Of a stretch of 64,000 bases of DNA, positions 47,706 through 58,915 are shown piece by piece. This DNA is from Adenanthera pavonina (lineage: Eukaryota > Streptophyta > Magnoliopsida > Fabales > Fabaceae): positions 7,891,501-7,955,500 of the forward strand of contig JAIVEN010000016.1 of NCBI GenBank assembly GCA_026686845.1, given 5' to 3'. The first letter of the stretch is position 1. Every line of letters begins with the position of its first letter. The notes under the pieces are model-generated. The model was given only the letters and a program-made list of their open reading frames with translations. It searched no databases and was not told the origin of the DNA. The translations under genes were made by a program, and so were the position numbers.

Positions 47706-49890
47706 GTTAGCAGAAGAAGAAGAGTAAGACGAATATAAAAAATGAAGGATAGAGTGTGAAATTTAGATCAGAGTACATATAAGAATGGTACGGTGGGCAT
47801 GTGATGTCGGTGGGTGAATGTGTTATAGTTTGTCGACGAATCGCGTGAACCAAGCAGTGAGTAACCATTCTGCTTTTCAAAGTTACTTTGGAATCACATT
47901 TAGGTTACCACGTCACTCCTGACGATATCACTAATTTATATCCTGCTATTGATGTTGACCAATTACGTCATTGATGACCCATCTAAAAGAGAATGGAACT
48001 TCCATGTGCACTATATGATTTTTTTTTAAAAGAAATAATTAAAATTTTGATTTAAATTTCTTATTTTTTTACAAAACAAATAATAAATTAGTATTTTTAT
48101 TTTTTTAAAATAAAAAACATGTTAATCATTTTAAAATATAACTAGACATGAAGTTGTGGTTTCAGGCCAAAAAAAAAAAAGACATGAAGTTGTGGTTTAT
48201 GTTGGATAGGAAAACCTTCAACATTTAGCATCGCCAAGCCAATCATTGCGGTGGGAGAAGTAACGATTTAGTGCAAGTCAGTCAAAAGAAAATATTTTGG
48301 TCCAAAAAAAGTGAATTACCATTGCTTCGATTAAAATTGAGACTTGGCCCATGATATTGATGATTATTACATTATTGCTATCCATGCAGTCTACCATCGA
48401 AAATGATATATATGGGCATACTTCTTTCCCCTTCTATGACTTCTGTTCAGAATCTCCCATTAGTACGTTGGTCACCAAAGATGAGATGATGTGCATGCAA
48501 CTTCAACGCACTTTGTGGAGTTTGTAAGAAGGAATTCACTGTTGGGGAAAAAGTAAAACTGTTTCTCTGTTCACATTACATCGTCCAGAGGTTGGGATGG
48601 TATGGTAAATTGCTAATTTAAGTCAAACATAACTGCAATATTTTCTCTAATCATGTAATTAAACAAAAATACTCGATTATCAATGTTACTTGTAAGGCTT
48701 ACCACTCCCTGTTTCGCGTGGTTGGCTTCCCTGCAGATTGATTTTTATAGATTATCTATGGATCAATTTTTTCATGTGTGGAGAGAGAAAAAGCATAAAA
48801 GAAGTAATTATTCATTGATATTGAATGTTTCCAATAAATTTGATCAACAGTGGATCGGCAAAATATAATTAGTAGAGAAGTTAGGTCTTTCCTTGTTGAA
48901 TGGCTACACGACTATAAATGATCCACACATACGTTATAATTCTTTTTGGGTCCACACGAAATTCATATCATGCTAATGTTTGGGTTTTTATGTCATTCGT
49001 ATAATTACTGATAAACCTTCGAATTCTCACTCCAGGTCCACCATAGAAATGGTTCAACTTTTGAGATTTGTCGATTAGTTGTGATTGTTGAGCATCCATA
49101 GATTGGTAATTTCCTTCTTCTTGTCAATCTTCTGGGTTTTGTTTATCATTTATTTTATGTTTTCCATTGGGGCCAGCTTCATGCTTGAACTTGGTAAAAA
49201 ATTGCATGCGTTTCCTTTTGCTTATGTTACCAACGAGTCCAAGTTTGTGGCAGATTTCTCAGAGGATAGATCTATGAGGTCTCAATATCTCTTGTCATCA
49301 TGATTTTGTTGCGTCGGAATTAATCCTAGGCCTGTGTATGTCAATAGATACAGTGATCAACCATAAAGCTAATACCAGCATAACACAGTGGATGTTGCTC
49401 TTTTTTTTTTTTTCGGCCTGGATGTTGCTAAAATGTGCTCTGGTTGAAAGATCTGGATATATATCAATCACACTGGGAAAGTTACAAATTTGAAAATCCA
49501 TGCAGATGCTATCAAATACCTGTGATTTATTATGCCTTAGGATCCCTATAGCAGCTGATATAGGCTTTTGATTTAGCATCTCTGCTGTACATGTAATTAT
49601 AATAACTTGCAAAGGGTATTGTATTTGTATATATGTATCTATGCCATGCACCTTTTTAATGGCCACAAGCTGAGACTTTTCACACATGAATCTGCTATAT
49701 AATGCGTGCAAGTTTCGTGACATGGTCATCACCCACCTCCAAACCACGAAAATTCTTTACAACTCTTCTTTAAGATGATGAGTATATGAAACTATGGTAA
49801 ATGGCGTCCCAGTTTTGGGTCAAGTGGGTGTGTGTATTTATATATGTCCAGGGGATTTTAGTTGGCTGGTTATAAGCAATATATATATAT
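47706..49890. other. Intergenic region between UGT and bZIP
   Basis: Shared promoter space for the divergent UGT (minus) and bZIP (plus) genes. No convincing gene. Several segments are paralogous to 42.6-43.45 kb. Confidence 0.6.
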
Positions 49891-50039
49891 AGCTTCATTT
49901 ACAGCTGGCTTCCTTTAGCTCTCTTAAAGGGGGTAACGTATTTTTCACCCGAAGGATGGATTTTTACTGATTCTGATCTTGGCCTTCTTTATTTATTGCT
50001 TTCCACTGTGTTTTAGCCAGATTTAATCAGAACAAGACA

Positions 50040-50138
50040 ATGGCAGAGCCTCCAGCAATTAATCCTGCATCAATTTTCAACTTTCTTGTGCCTTTGTGCA
50101 TATCAATCATACCCCCTGATTATTTCATTATTTCATAG
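50040..50138 (+). CDS. Candidate upstream ORF (32 codons) in the bZIP 5' leader
   Basis: ATG at 50040 sits in a very strong plant initiation context (GACAATGGC). The 32-codon frame reads MAEPPAINPASIF... and ends PPDYFIIS before TAG at 50136-50138. A textbook donor GTAAGT follows at 50151, with possible acceptors near 50349 (TTGCAG), suggesting a 5'-leader intron before the bZIP ATG at 50483. If the leader includes it, it should lower or regulate bZIP translation. It does not resemble the sucrose-control peptide of S1 bZIP leaders. It could instead lie upstream of the real transcription start. Confidence 0.4.
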   Translation: MAEPPAINPASIFNFLVPLCISIIPPDYFIIS

Positions 50139-50482
50139 AGTACAGTTCGTGTAAGTAAATTTGTTACTAAAAATCTCAATCCGACCTGTATTTCTTAACT
50201 TTCCACCTCTGCACAAGCAAGTTGCTGGACAACACTAGGCATAATTCAAGTAACTTGAATTCCAAGAAACACGAATGTCTTTTAATGTTGCAAAATAGAA
50301 AATCTCAAGCCCCTCGCTCTTACACCTACGCCTACTTGGGACATTGCAGATTATATTTTTGAAATACTCTTTAGAAGAATAGAATTTACCCTGAAACTTG
50401 CATCTCTGATTAATCTACAAGACCTCTGATCATTTGTTCTTATTCTCACTCTCTCTCTCTCCCCCCCTTGAAATTTTGGGAC

Positions 50483-51037
50483 ATGGAGGGACATGAAGCT
50501 GAGAAATTCCGTGGAGCACCTTATACAAGCTTAGCCCAGCATCATCAATTTCCTTCTGCAACTGAGAAACCCATCCTGAACATGGAAACAGTTGAAGAGT
50601 ACCATGTGTTGGCTCATTGGGATCCATTTCAAAGCTCACATTACATTCCACTCTGCTACTCACAAATTCACCTTCCCAATGGCCTAACTCAAATCCCACA
50701 CCACAAATCCTCTCCAAACGCATCTCCTCATGGTAACAACAATGAAGCAAAGGCTCTTGTTGATGACCAGAAGAGAAGAAGAATGTTATCCAACAGAGCA
50801 TCTGCACGAAAGTCACGAATGCGGAAGAAGCAAAAAATAGAAGCCCTTCAGTGTCACGTACATCATCTGCAAGCCATTAATGATCAACTCTCTCGAAAGA
50901 TCATCAACCTGCTGGAATGTAACCAACAAGTGCTCCAACAGAATGTTCAGCTTAAAGAGAAGGTTTCCTCACTCCAAGAAGCCCTCTCAAACTTGTTAAT
51001 CCCCAATGGCCCCATAGCAGAATCTTCACAAGCATAA
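50483..51037 (+). CDS. Small group-S-type bZIP transcription factor
   Basis: 184 residues, intronless in the coding part. The basic region (KRRRMLSNRASARKSRMRKK) has the invariant N-x7-R spacing, and a leucine zipper with several heptads follows (IEALQCHVHHLQAINDQL, ending SLQEALSNLL). Such factors bind ACGT-core sites as dimers. The ATG at 50483 (MEGHEAEKF) is the start; an upstream TTG-initiated extension is not credible. The closest remembered relatives are the AtbZIP42/43/75-type S proteins. It is transcribed toward the PPR gene, 3' ends about 490 bp apart. The leader is CT-rich just before the ATG and may contain an upstream ORF. Confidence 0.9.
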   Translation: MEGHEAEKFRGAPYTSLAQHHQFPSATEKPILNMETVEEYHVLAHWDPFQSSHYIPLCYSQIHLPNGLTQIPHHKSSPNASPHGNNNEAKALVDDQKRRRMLSNRASARKSRMRKKQKIEALQCHVHHLQAINDQLSRKIINLLECNQQVLQQNVQLKEKVSSLQEALSNLLIPNGPIAESSQA

Positions 51038-51522
51038 TGCTATTGGCATCTATTAAGGTGCTTATATGGTATAGGATTCAACTTTATTATGCTTTTTTTT
51101 TGGGTGTTGAATTTGAATATGAAAGTTACAGATATAATTATAATAGTGCACGTTTGTTGTATGCTTAATATATAATATTGTCTAAACTCAGAAGGTTGCA
51201 ATTATATCCACGCGTATCCTCAAAATAGTTTGATTTCGTTATAGAAAAAGTATAGTTAATGGAAATGAGAACATAGAACACCAAATCAAAATGGAATCAA
51301 GCTTTAATTTTTTTTCTTTGGCCAACTTATCAGGGATTGATTCAGGCTTGAGTTTTATCAAGCCTTGAAAGGGCCTTTCACATAAAACCTGTTAACAATC
51401 TATACAGAAGTTTGAAACCCTATAATGAAGCAGAAGTAGTTCTGCAGCTGTAACTTTATTGACAATTTCTGAAATCCTTCACACTCGGACAAATCCTTGA
51501 ATAAACTTGTTTACACCCTTAA

Positions 51523-54465
51523 TTACCAATAATCTCCACACGAACAATACCCCTTACAAAAATGATGAAAGCGCTTGTTGTCCCTTACAATAATCTCCCT
51601 TTTAACAACCTTAGATATGAATCTAGCAGCATTATGACAGTCAACACATATACGTAGGTTTTTGCAAATTCTCAGTGGTGAACCTTTAGTTGTATTTAAT
51701 AATCCAAAAGAAATTGCAAGCTTCTCACTATGACCCCGCAATATCTCAATCTTCTCCTCTTCTTCCAGTTCATGAAGCACACAACTTGTGTCAGGTTTAT
51801 ATCCAATTTTGCATATTTTTTTCTCCAATTTCATCCATGTCTGCCGAATCTTCTTCGGTTCTGACAGTGATGCATCCCCAACAAGAAATTTATACGCTTT
51901 CCCTCCTACTTCAATCCAACTGCACCCTGCATCTTTTTGAAGGCCGATCCCCTTCATCCTCTGCCTCACTTTTCTCACATCATCCCATTTCCCTAGCCCA
52001 GCGTACAAATTTGATAGCAATACATAGTTTTCAGCTTTGTCAGGCCCCAACTCTAGTAACTTTCTGGAAGCTTTCTCCCCAATATCCAAATCACCATAAT
52101 TCCTACAGGAACTAAGTAATGAACTCCATATCCCTGAATCTGGTTCCTCAGGCATCTCGTTCACAAGTTTTAAGGCTTCATTCAGTTGGCCTGCTCGACC
52201 AAGCATGTCTACCACACAAGCATAGTGCTCTAGTTTGGGCTCTATGCCATACAAACTCTGCATCTGGCTGTGGTATTTTAGTCCTTCTGTTACTAAGCCA
52301 GAATGGCTACATGCCATTAAAAGTCCTATAAATGTAAAAGAATCTGGCTTGCAGCCTGAGGTTTGCATCATTTCAAATAGCTCTATAGCCTCGTGTCCAT
52401 GCCCATGAATTCCATATCCTGAAATTATAACATTCCATGATGCTTCATCCTTCTCCTTTACCCTGTCAAAAATGCTTCGAGAATGTTTCATGCACCCGCT
52501 TTTTGCATACATGTCTATTAGAGAACAACTAATGTAGGTGTCCTCTGATAGATGAGCTTTCAACACAAAGGAGTGAACTTCTGTCCCTAGACGCAGAGCT
52601 GATAGCTGTGAACAAGCCCCCAGAATGCCTATTATGGCTATCTCACGAGGTTGATTTCCATTTGAAAGCATTTGACGAAATGTGTCAAGGGCTTCACTAG
52701 GAAGTCCATTTCGTGAGAAACCACTAATCATTGAGTTCCAACTTACTACACTCTTGTCTTCTATCCTATCAAACAACAGTTTTGCTGGTAACATTTCCTC
52801 ACAGTGAATATAAAGTGACAGTAATGATATCCCAACGAATTCATCTAACTCTAGACCATTACGCAGCATAAAGCTATGAATCTCTTTGCCACAACGTAGG
52901 AGTTTCAGGTGGGCGCAGGCTAGAAGAAGGCTTCCTATTGTAAACCAATCAGGATCTATGCCAGAATCTGTCATTAGAAGGTACAAGTCCAGCGCCTCTC
53001 TAGGAAAACCATTTTGTGCATAGCCGCCAATTAGTGCATTCCAAGAGCTCACTGTTTTAGTCTTGATGCCATGAAAGACGCGCTCAGCATAAGCGAGTGA
53101 CCGACACTTTGCATAAGCAGCAACAAAAGCATTGGCAACCAATTCATCATCTTGAAGTCCATGCCTGAAAGCGTAACCATGCAGTTCTTTTAAGCTCACC
53201 AGTTGAAACTCGTCTAAACAAGCTGGCAGAACATTCAATAGGGTCACCTCATTTACCACTACCTCATCTTCCATCTGTATCTTCCGCAGGAGATCAAATG
53301 TTCCAAGAGCATCTCCTTCTTTAGAGAATCCCCCAATCATGGAATTCCAAGAAACCACATTTTTGTGATCATTCCTGTCAAACAGAATTTGAGCTTCAAG
53401 CAAGTAACCACATTTTGCATACATGTCAACGAGGGAATTGTTCACCATTAATTCTTGACTCAGCCCCAATTTCAAAGCCAAACCATGAAGTAGCATCCCC
53501 ATGTTCACTTCACTTTCAGCTCCAGAGACAGGTATCATAGTCACCATAGTAGCAGAATCCGGTATGAGACCTTCCTCACTATTAAAAAGCTGCTTAAATA
53601 GGTCAAAGCTGTCTTGAAAAAATCCATTCTCTGAATATACATACAATAATGAATTCCAAGAAACCAAGTTTCTTTTAGGCATACAATCAAACACTTTTAG
53701 AGCTTCCTCGATACACCCGCATTTCCCATACATTGCAATCAGCGCATTACCCACGAACCCGTCCAAGACAAAAGCCATCTTTACCGCTAATCCATGAATC
53801 ACCCTGCCTAAATTCACATCCAAAAGTCCAGAGCATGCCTTAATCACGCAAGGCAATGTGAAGTTATCCGGACTGAATTCCGTCACGGAGATCAACTCAA
53901 TAAACAACAAAATTGCATCGTGAAAAAGATCGTTTCTGGCATAGGCACTAAGAAGTGAATTCCACTGAATCAAGTTCTTCCTCTGCATGCCATAGAAAAC
54001 GAAACGAGAATCCAAGGGGGACCCACACATGGAGTACATAGTAATAAGACGGGTATTAAGAACAAAGTCATTGCTGAATTGAGTCGATGCCGAGACCATA
54101 TCGTGAACTTTCCGACCAACCTCGATGTCTTTGTGGCGGGTACAAGCCTGTAGTAAAACCCCCATAGCTTCTCCTTTCTGCTCAGAAGTGGAAACAGAAT
54201 TGTCAAAATCTTCTCGCAGGAAGGTAAGGGCCTCATTTAGGTTCCCGGACTCGCAAAGCTCGTGTATGTGTTGAAGATAAGAACCCTGATGGGGTAAGTT
54301 GTCGGTAAGAGGAAGGCGAGTTTTTTGCTGGGTTGAGAGAGAAAAAGATGCTTTTGGAATTAAAATTGGACGAAGTGGAATGTTATTTGATATAGAAGTG
54401 ATTCTGCGAAGACTGGGAACCTTCTGGTGGTGATGGCATGACACTGGTGGCGCCAGGGAAGCCAT
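51523..54465 (-). CDS. DYW-type pentatricopeptide repeat protein (At1g18485-like)
   Basis: 980 residues in a single exon, typical of plant PLS-class PPR genes. The N-terminal 60 residues are Ser/Arg-rich and acid-poor, as in an organelle transit peptide. Many PLS repeats follow (for example DNFTLPCVIKACSGLLDVNL; VSWNSMIGGFSKEGDALGTF), then E domains (YVLLSNLYAGLGKWDDVRKV) and a complete DYW domain with the HSEKLA deaminase-like motif, CVDCHNAA and a terminal CSCGDYW. DYW proteins carry out C-to-U editing of organelle RNA by binding a specific site. The sequence resembles Arabidopsis At1g18485 along its whole length as far as I can recall. The RNA target is unknown. No break is visible, and start and stop are clear. 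Confidence 0.95.
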   Translation of the reverse strand: MASLAPPVSCHHHQKVPSLRRITSISNNIPLRPILIPKASFSLSTQQKTRLPLTDNLPHQGSYLQHIHELCESGNLNEALTFLREDFDNSVSTSEQKGEAMGVLLQACTRHKDIEVGRKVHDMVSASTQFSNDFVLNTRLITMYSMCGSPLDSRFVFYGMQRKNLIQWNSLLSAYARNDLFHDAILLFIELISVTEFSPDNFTLPCVIKACSGLLDVNLGRVIHGLAVKMAFVLDGFVGNALIAMYGKCGCIEEALKVFDCMPKRNLVSWNSLLYVYSENGFFQDSFDLFKQLFNSEEGLIPDSATMVTMIPVSGAESEVNMGMLLHGLALKLGLSQELMVNNSLVDMYAKCGYLLEAQILFDRNDHKNVVSWNSMIGGFSKEGDALGTFDLLRKIQMEDEVVVNEVTLLNVLPACLDEFQLVSLKELHGYAFRHGLQDDELVANAFVAAYAKCRSLAYAERVFHGIKTKTVSSWNALIGGYAQNGFPREALDLYLLMTDSGIDPDWFTIGSLLLACAHLKLLRCGKEIHSFMLRNGLELDEFVGISLLSLYIHCEEMLPAKLLFDRIEDKSVVSWNSMISGFSRNGLPSEALDTFRQMLSNGNQPREIAIIGILGACSQLSALRLGTEVHSFVLKAHLSEDTYISCSLIDMYAKSGCMKHSRSIFDRVKEKDEASWNVIISGYGIHGHGHEAIELFEMMQTSGCKPDSFTFIGLLMACSHSGLVTEGLKYHSQMQSLYGIEPKLEHYACVVDMLGRAGQLNEALKLVNEMPEEPDSGIWSSLLSSCRNYGDLDIGEKASRKLLELGPDKAENYVLLSNLYAGLGKWDDVRKVRQRMKGIGLQKDAGCSWIEVGGKAYKFLVGDASLSEPKKIRQTWMKLEKKICKIGYKPDTSCVLHELEEEEKIEILRGHSEKLAISFGLLNTTKGSPLRICKNLRICVDCHNAARFISKVVKREIIVRDNKRFHHFCKGYCSCGDYW

Positions 54466-56330
54466 TTGCAGCTTCTATGATTACAGATGTAGCAAGAACA
54501 CTAGCACTATCTGCACATTGATCTTCGATTCCAGATTTGCAGTGGTTGCCCGCTGAGGGAATTTCTTGATTTTTTTTTTCTGCGGCATTTTTTCTAATTG
54601 GACAGTACTAACAGAAATTTGAAAAATGATTTATTAATAATAAGCTATGAAGCATTATACTTTAAAAAAACTTAAAAAAAAAATATTTACATGTGCATAC
54701 ATATCCATCAACCCACATGTATTTATACCCATATGTATTGTTTTAATTTTTTAAAATAAAATAGGATTATTTGAATTTATCATAAATATTTTATGATTTA
54801 TTTTAACATTTATACTACAATTTTTAGAATATTAATACTCATTTTTCTCTTAATAAGTAGATTTATTAACTAATTATATAAATAATATTATATATGTATA
54901 AAAAACATTATACCTATATTCTAAAATTTTAAAAATTGTTGTATCTTCCATATCATGCTATATTGTATCCGATACACATACTCATATTGGTACTACATAA
55001 ATAATAAGGAGAATTGATAATAAATATAAAATAAAGAAATAATTGGGAAATGGGACTTGCACACGGTAGTAACAATGAAAATGAAAATGAAAATGGGAAT
55101 AAAAAGTGATGTGAAATGATAAACTTACCCCTGAAATTTGGAATGAAAAATTACACACAGATGGGGAGATTTGCACTGTGAATAAAAGCCATTTTGGGGA
55201 AGAGGATAATAGGTACATTGAAGCCTTGATCTTGAAGTTGAAGGTGGAGGAGATGACATTATTGGTGAAGTTAAGATCTACAACGACGGTGAAGAGGTGG
55301 TGAGGAATGTAGGAGATTTTGAAGGCTTGATATTCAAGATTTACCTATTTGCATCTTGTGAAAATATATACATCAAGAGGATATGACACTGCGTAAGGTG
55401 TTGATATATGCATTACTAGTCATCTATTCAAGTGTGTCATTTTCTTAATCACAATCTAAAATTGTTAAAGTTGGGTTTACCTTTTAATACCCATCTAGTG
55501 CTTGCAAAGTATTTTTCTAACTCAATGCTTGCTGTTTTGAGCTGTATGTTCAATGATTGTTGTCTTAAGTTTCAGTTCGATTACTTCTTTTTTAGTATGC
55601 CTACCAGATGTTTGATAAAATATCTAAAAAGGGATTCACTTGCTAGAAGATCATTTATCGTTGGCCTCAAAGTCTTCTTTACTATGTTATTTCACCAAAG
55701 CTTATCAATTTTTGTACGTGATCATAATTAAGGCCATATATATGTTGATAAGTCTTTGTATATATGGTCTCGTGTATATTTTCATTCAAATTATAGTTCC
55801 TCAAATCATAATGTGGATAGTTCTTGAAATCATAGTCCTTCAAATATGTTGACACGTCTTTGTATATCCTGTCTTGTGTGTTTTTTCATTCAAATTACTA
55901 CCATGATCATAATGAGGTATCCAAAAGTATTAGGTAATGAGTTATCTGAGTATAATAGCAATGATGTGATTTTGCAATAAGCCATAAAGTTATTGTTGAT
56001 TAGAGTTTGGTAGAATTGGTGAAAAGCTCATTCACTCAAAATTGTGGTAGAAATGCAATAAAGAGGAAAAGAGATGGAGCTTGATGATAACATGTTTAGA
56101 TTGTGTAATTTATGCTTTCTAGAATATTTTATATATTGGTCTCATATTTTGCCTAAGTTCTATGTGATGGTTCTTAAGACTGTGTTTGTGCACCAGGAAT
56201 AATGGACTAAATGTGCTCATTCCCAGGTTAATCGTTTAATCATTATAGGATACTTTTGTTCAACAACAAGGACAAATGTGGTTTACCATTATTCACATAC
56301 TATCAATCTCATTTCACTTACAATTTGTTA
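54466..56330. other. Gene-free region right of the PPR gene
   Basis: AT-rich promoter side of the PPR gene, then non-coding sequence. A local duplication of about 105 bp is visible: GTTGATAAGTCTTTGTATAT (about 55744) and GTTGACACGTCTTTGTATAT (about 55849), each ending in TTTTCATTCAAATTA. No gene is seen. Confidence 0.6.
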
Positions 56331-56339
56331 TGTTGTAAT

Positions 56340-57240
56340 TTGGAGAAACGACTAACTACTCCCACTTTATAACTACACTTCATGAAACTGATGGTGGATC
56401 GCTTACATGGTTCGTCCACCATGGTCCCAACGTATTGTTCATGTCCAATCATGATCTAACTTATGCCCAAAAACAGTCAACCAGTCAAAAATTTGACCTT
56501 AAAATGCCAAATTTTCAGGTTAACCATTTATTTAAGATCAAAACTTTGCTCACAATAGATTCACATAGCCGATGTTGACGCATTGAAAAATGGTTGACCA
56601 CTTCCATTTTATAACTTCATATACTTAAATTGCTGGTTGACAATTTTTACTGCTTCATCCACAAAGATCCACACTTCTTGTTCACACGAAATGCTAACCC
56701 CACTTATTTTGAAAAAAAGGTCAACCACTCATAAATTTGAACTACAAAGGTCTTAGCTACTGAACGTAGAACTCCCCAAGTCATGGCAGAAAATTTCCAA
56801 GGGAAAGTAGAAAATTTAAAAATCATGGTAGAATTTTTCTCACTTTGGTAGAATTTCTATGGCGAAGTAGAATGGTTGATGAACGAACCACTAAAAATGA
56901 CAGATCGACAGTTTTAGTAAATATAGTTATAAAATGGAAGTGGTCAATTGTTTTTGGAAATGACTTAGATAAGCATTGGACATGCCCAAGACATGTGCAT
57001 CTTGGTGTATGAACCACTAAAAATGATCTACTAACCATTTTAGTAAATATAGTTATAAAATGGAAGTGGTTAGCCGTTTTATGGAAATGAATTCAGTTAA
57101 CATTGGACGTGCCCAAGACGTGTACACCTTGGTGGATGAACCACTAAAAATAGCCGATCGACAGTTTTAATAAATATAGTTATAAAATGGAAGTGATCAA
57201 CTATTTTTCTGGAAATAATTTGGGTTAGGATTGAACTTTT
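56340..57240. repeat. Array A: about 127-bp direct repeats plus inverted copies
   Basis: Three direct units start GAACCACTAAAAAT at about 56882, 57011 and 57138, each with ATATAGTTATAAAATGGAAG. Inverted relatives (CCACTTCCATTTTATAACTT and CCCACTTTATAACTAC) occur at about 56600 and 56360, so the block is roughly a large imperfect inverted repeat centred near 56.8 kb. It is non-coding. Confidence 0.75.
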
Positions 57241-57279
57241 TTGGGGCCAGGTTAAGTGACATGGTTCTTGATTGACTGT

Positions 57280-58600
57280 TTTCTTATAATTTGAAATTCA
57301 CGGCCAATCACAAATTATAGAAAATGTACAAGGCAATTTAGAATATTTCCAAGACAATTTAGAATCTTTTTACACTTGATAGAATTTCTAAGGGTGCCTA
57401 GAAAATGTGTAAGGTAACTTAAAATATTTCCAAGGTAATGTAAACTTTTTTTACAGTTGATAGAATTTCCAGAGATGCCTAGAAAATGTCCAAGACAACC
57501 TAGAAAATTTTCAAACTAGTGTAGAATTTTTTTTCTGAATGATAGAATTTCCAATGGGAGATAGAAAATTTCTAAGATAAAGTAGAAAATTTTCAAATTA
57601 ATGTAGAATTTTTCACTCCATACTCTAATTAAACCCCTTTGACACATGGAACTTTTCCAAGTTACATAGTCCAAACTCATTTCCAAGGCTGCTTAGAAAA
57701 TGTGCAAGGTAACTTAAAATATTTTCAAGGTAATGTAGAATTTTTTTTGTAGTTGATAGAATTCCCAAAATTGCTTAGAAAATATACAAGGCAACTTAAA
57801 ATATTTCCAAGATAGTATAGAATTTTTTGCAATTGATAGAATTTTCAAGGGTGCTTAGAAAATGTGCAAGGCAACGTAGAAAATTTTCAAGTTAGTGTAG
57901 AATTTTTTTCAGAATGAAAGAATTTTCAAGGGGGATAGAAATTTTCCAAACCAATGTAAAAATTTTCACTCCATAACCCAATTGAAGTCCCATGTCCCAT
58001 AGAACTTTTTCAAGTTATATAGCTCATACTCATTTCCATGGCTGCTTATAAAATGTGCAAGGCAATTTAGAATATTTCAAAGGCAATGTAGAATTTTTTG
58101 TGATTAATAGAATTTCCAAAGGTGCTTAGAAAATGTGCAAGACAATTTAGAAAATTTTTGAGTTAGTGGAAATTTTTTTTCCACATGATAGAATTTCCAA
58201 TGGAAGATAGAAAATTTACAAGGCAATGTAGAAAATTTCCAATTTAATGCAGAATTTTTCACTCCATAACCCAATTGAAACCTCATGTCCCATGGAACTT
58301 TTTCGAAATTACATGGCTCATACTCATTTCCAAGGCTGTTTAGAAAATATGCAAAGTAACTTAGAATATTTCTAAAACAATGTAGAATTTTTTTTGTAGT
58401 TGATAGAATTTCTAAGGCTACCTAGGAAATTTTTAAGTGTGATTACAATATTTCCAAGTTAGAATAGAATTTTTTCATGGATATTGAAATTTCCAAGTAT
58501 GATTAAAGATGTCCTTGATAGAATAAAATATTTCCAAGTTATAATAGAATTTTTCAAGGATGTGACAATTTCCTAGTAACATTAAAAAATGGACCAGAAT
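57280..58600. repeat. Array B: short TAGAATTTCCAAG-type motifs with 290-350 bp higher-order units
   Basis: Dozens of related words (TAGAATTTCCAAGG, TAGAAAATGTGCAAGGCAA, GAATATTTCCAAGG) are strung together. A larger unit beginning CACTCCATAACCCAATTGAA recurs at about 57616, 57968 and 58259. The array is degenerate and non-coding. Confidence 0.8.
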
Positions 58601-58915
58601 GCTATGAAGACTTTATCAAAGGTCATTTTTAGTGATTGACCATGTTCTTTTTGCCAGCACCATGGTCTAGTCTAGTAGTGATATGCATACTTCATTTTCA
58701 AATTTATAAATCAGTCGACCAATCCATATTTTGAACTAAAAAAGTGAATTCTGGTGGCTGACCATTGTTTTCACTAGCACCATGGACCATGGGTTTTTTG
58801 CACACTTAAACAAAGGATTTAAAAACCAGTCGACCATTCCTCATTTTGAACCAGAAAAAATGAACTCTGGTGGTTGACTATTTTTTTTTTTTGCACCATA
58901 GACCAAATTCTACGC
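58600..58915. repeat. Array C: two to three units of about 117 bp
   Basis: Units contain CAGTCGACCA, TTTTGAAC and CTCTGGTGGNTGAC followed by GCACCATGGACC. It directly abuts array B. Confidence 0.7.

Noticed and set aside
50468..50482. Five-codon N-terminal extension of the bZIP protein
   Set aside because: It begins at TTG, not ATG; the first ATG is at 50483.
56340..58915. CRISPR-like array
   Set aside because: Plant nuclear DNA; units vary in length, are partly inverted and have no unique equal-length spacers.
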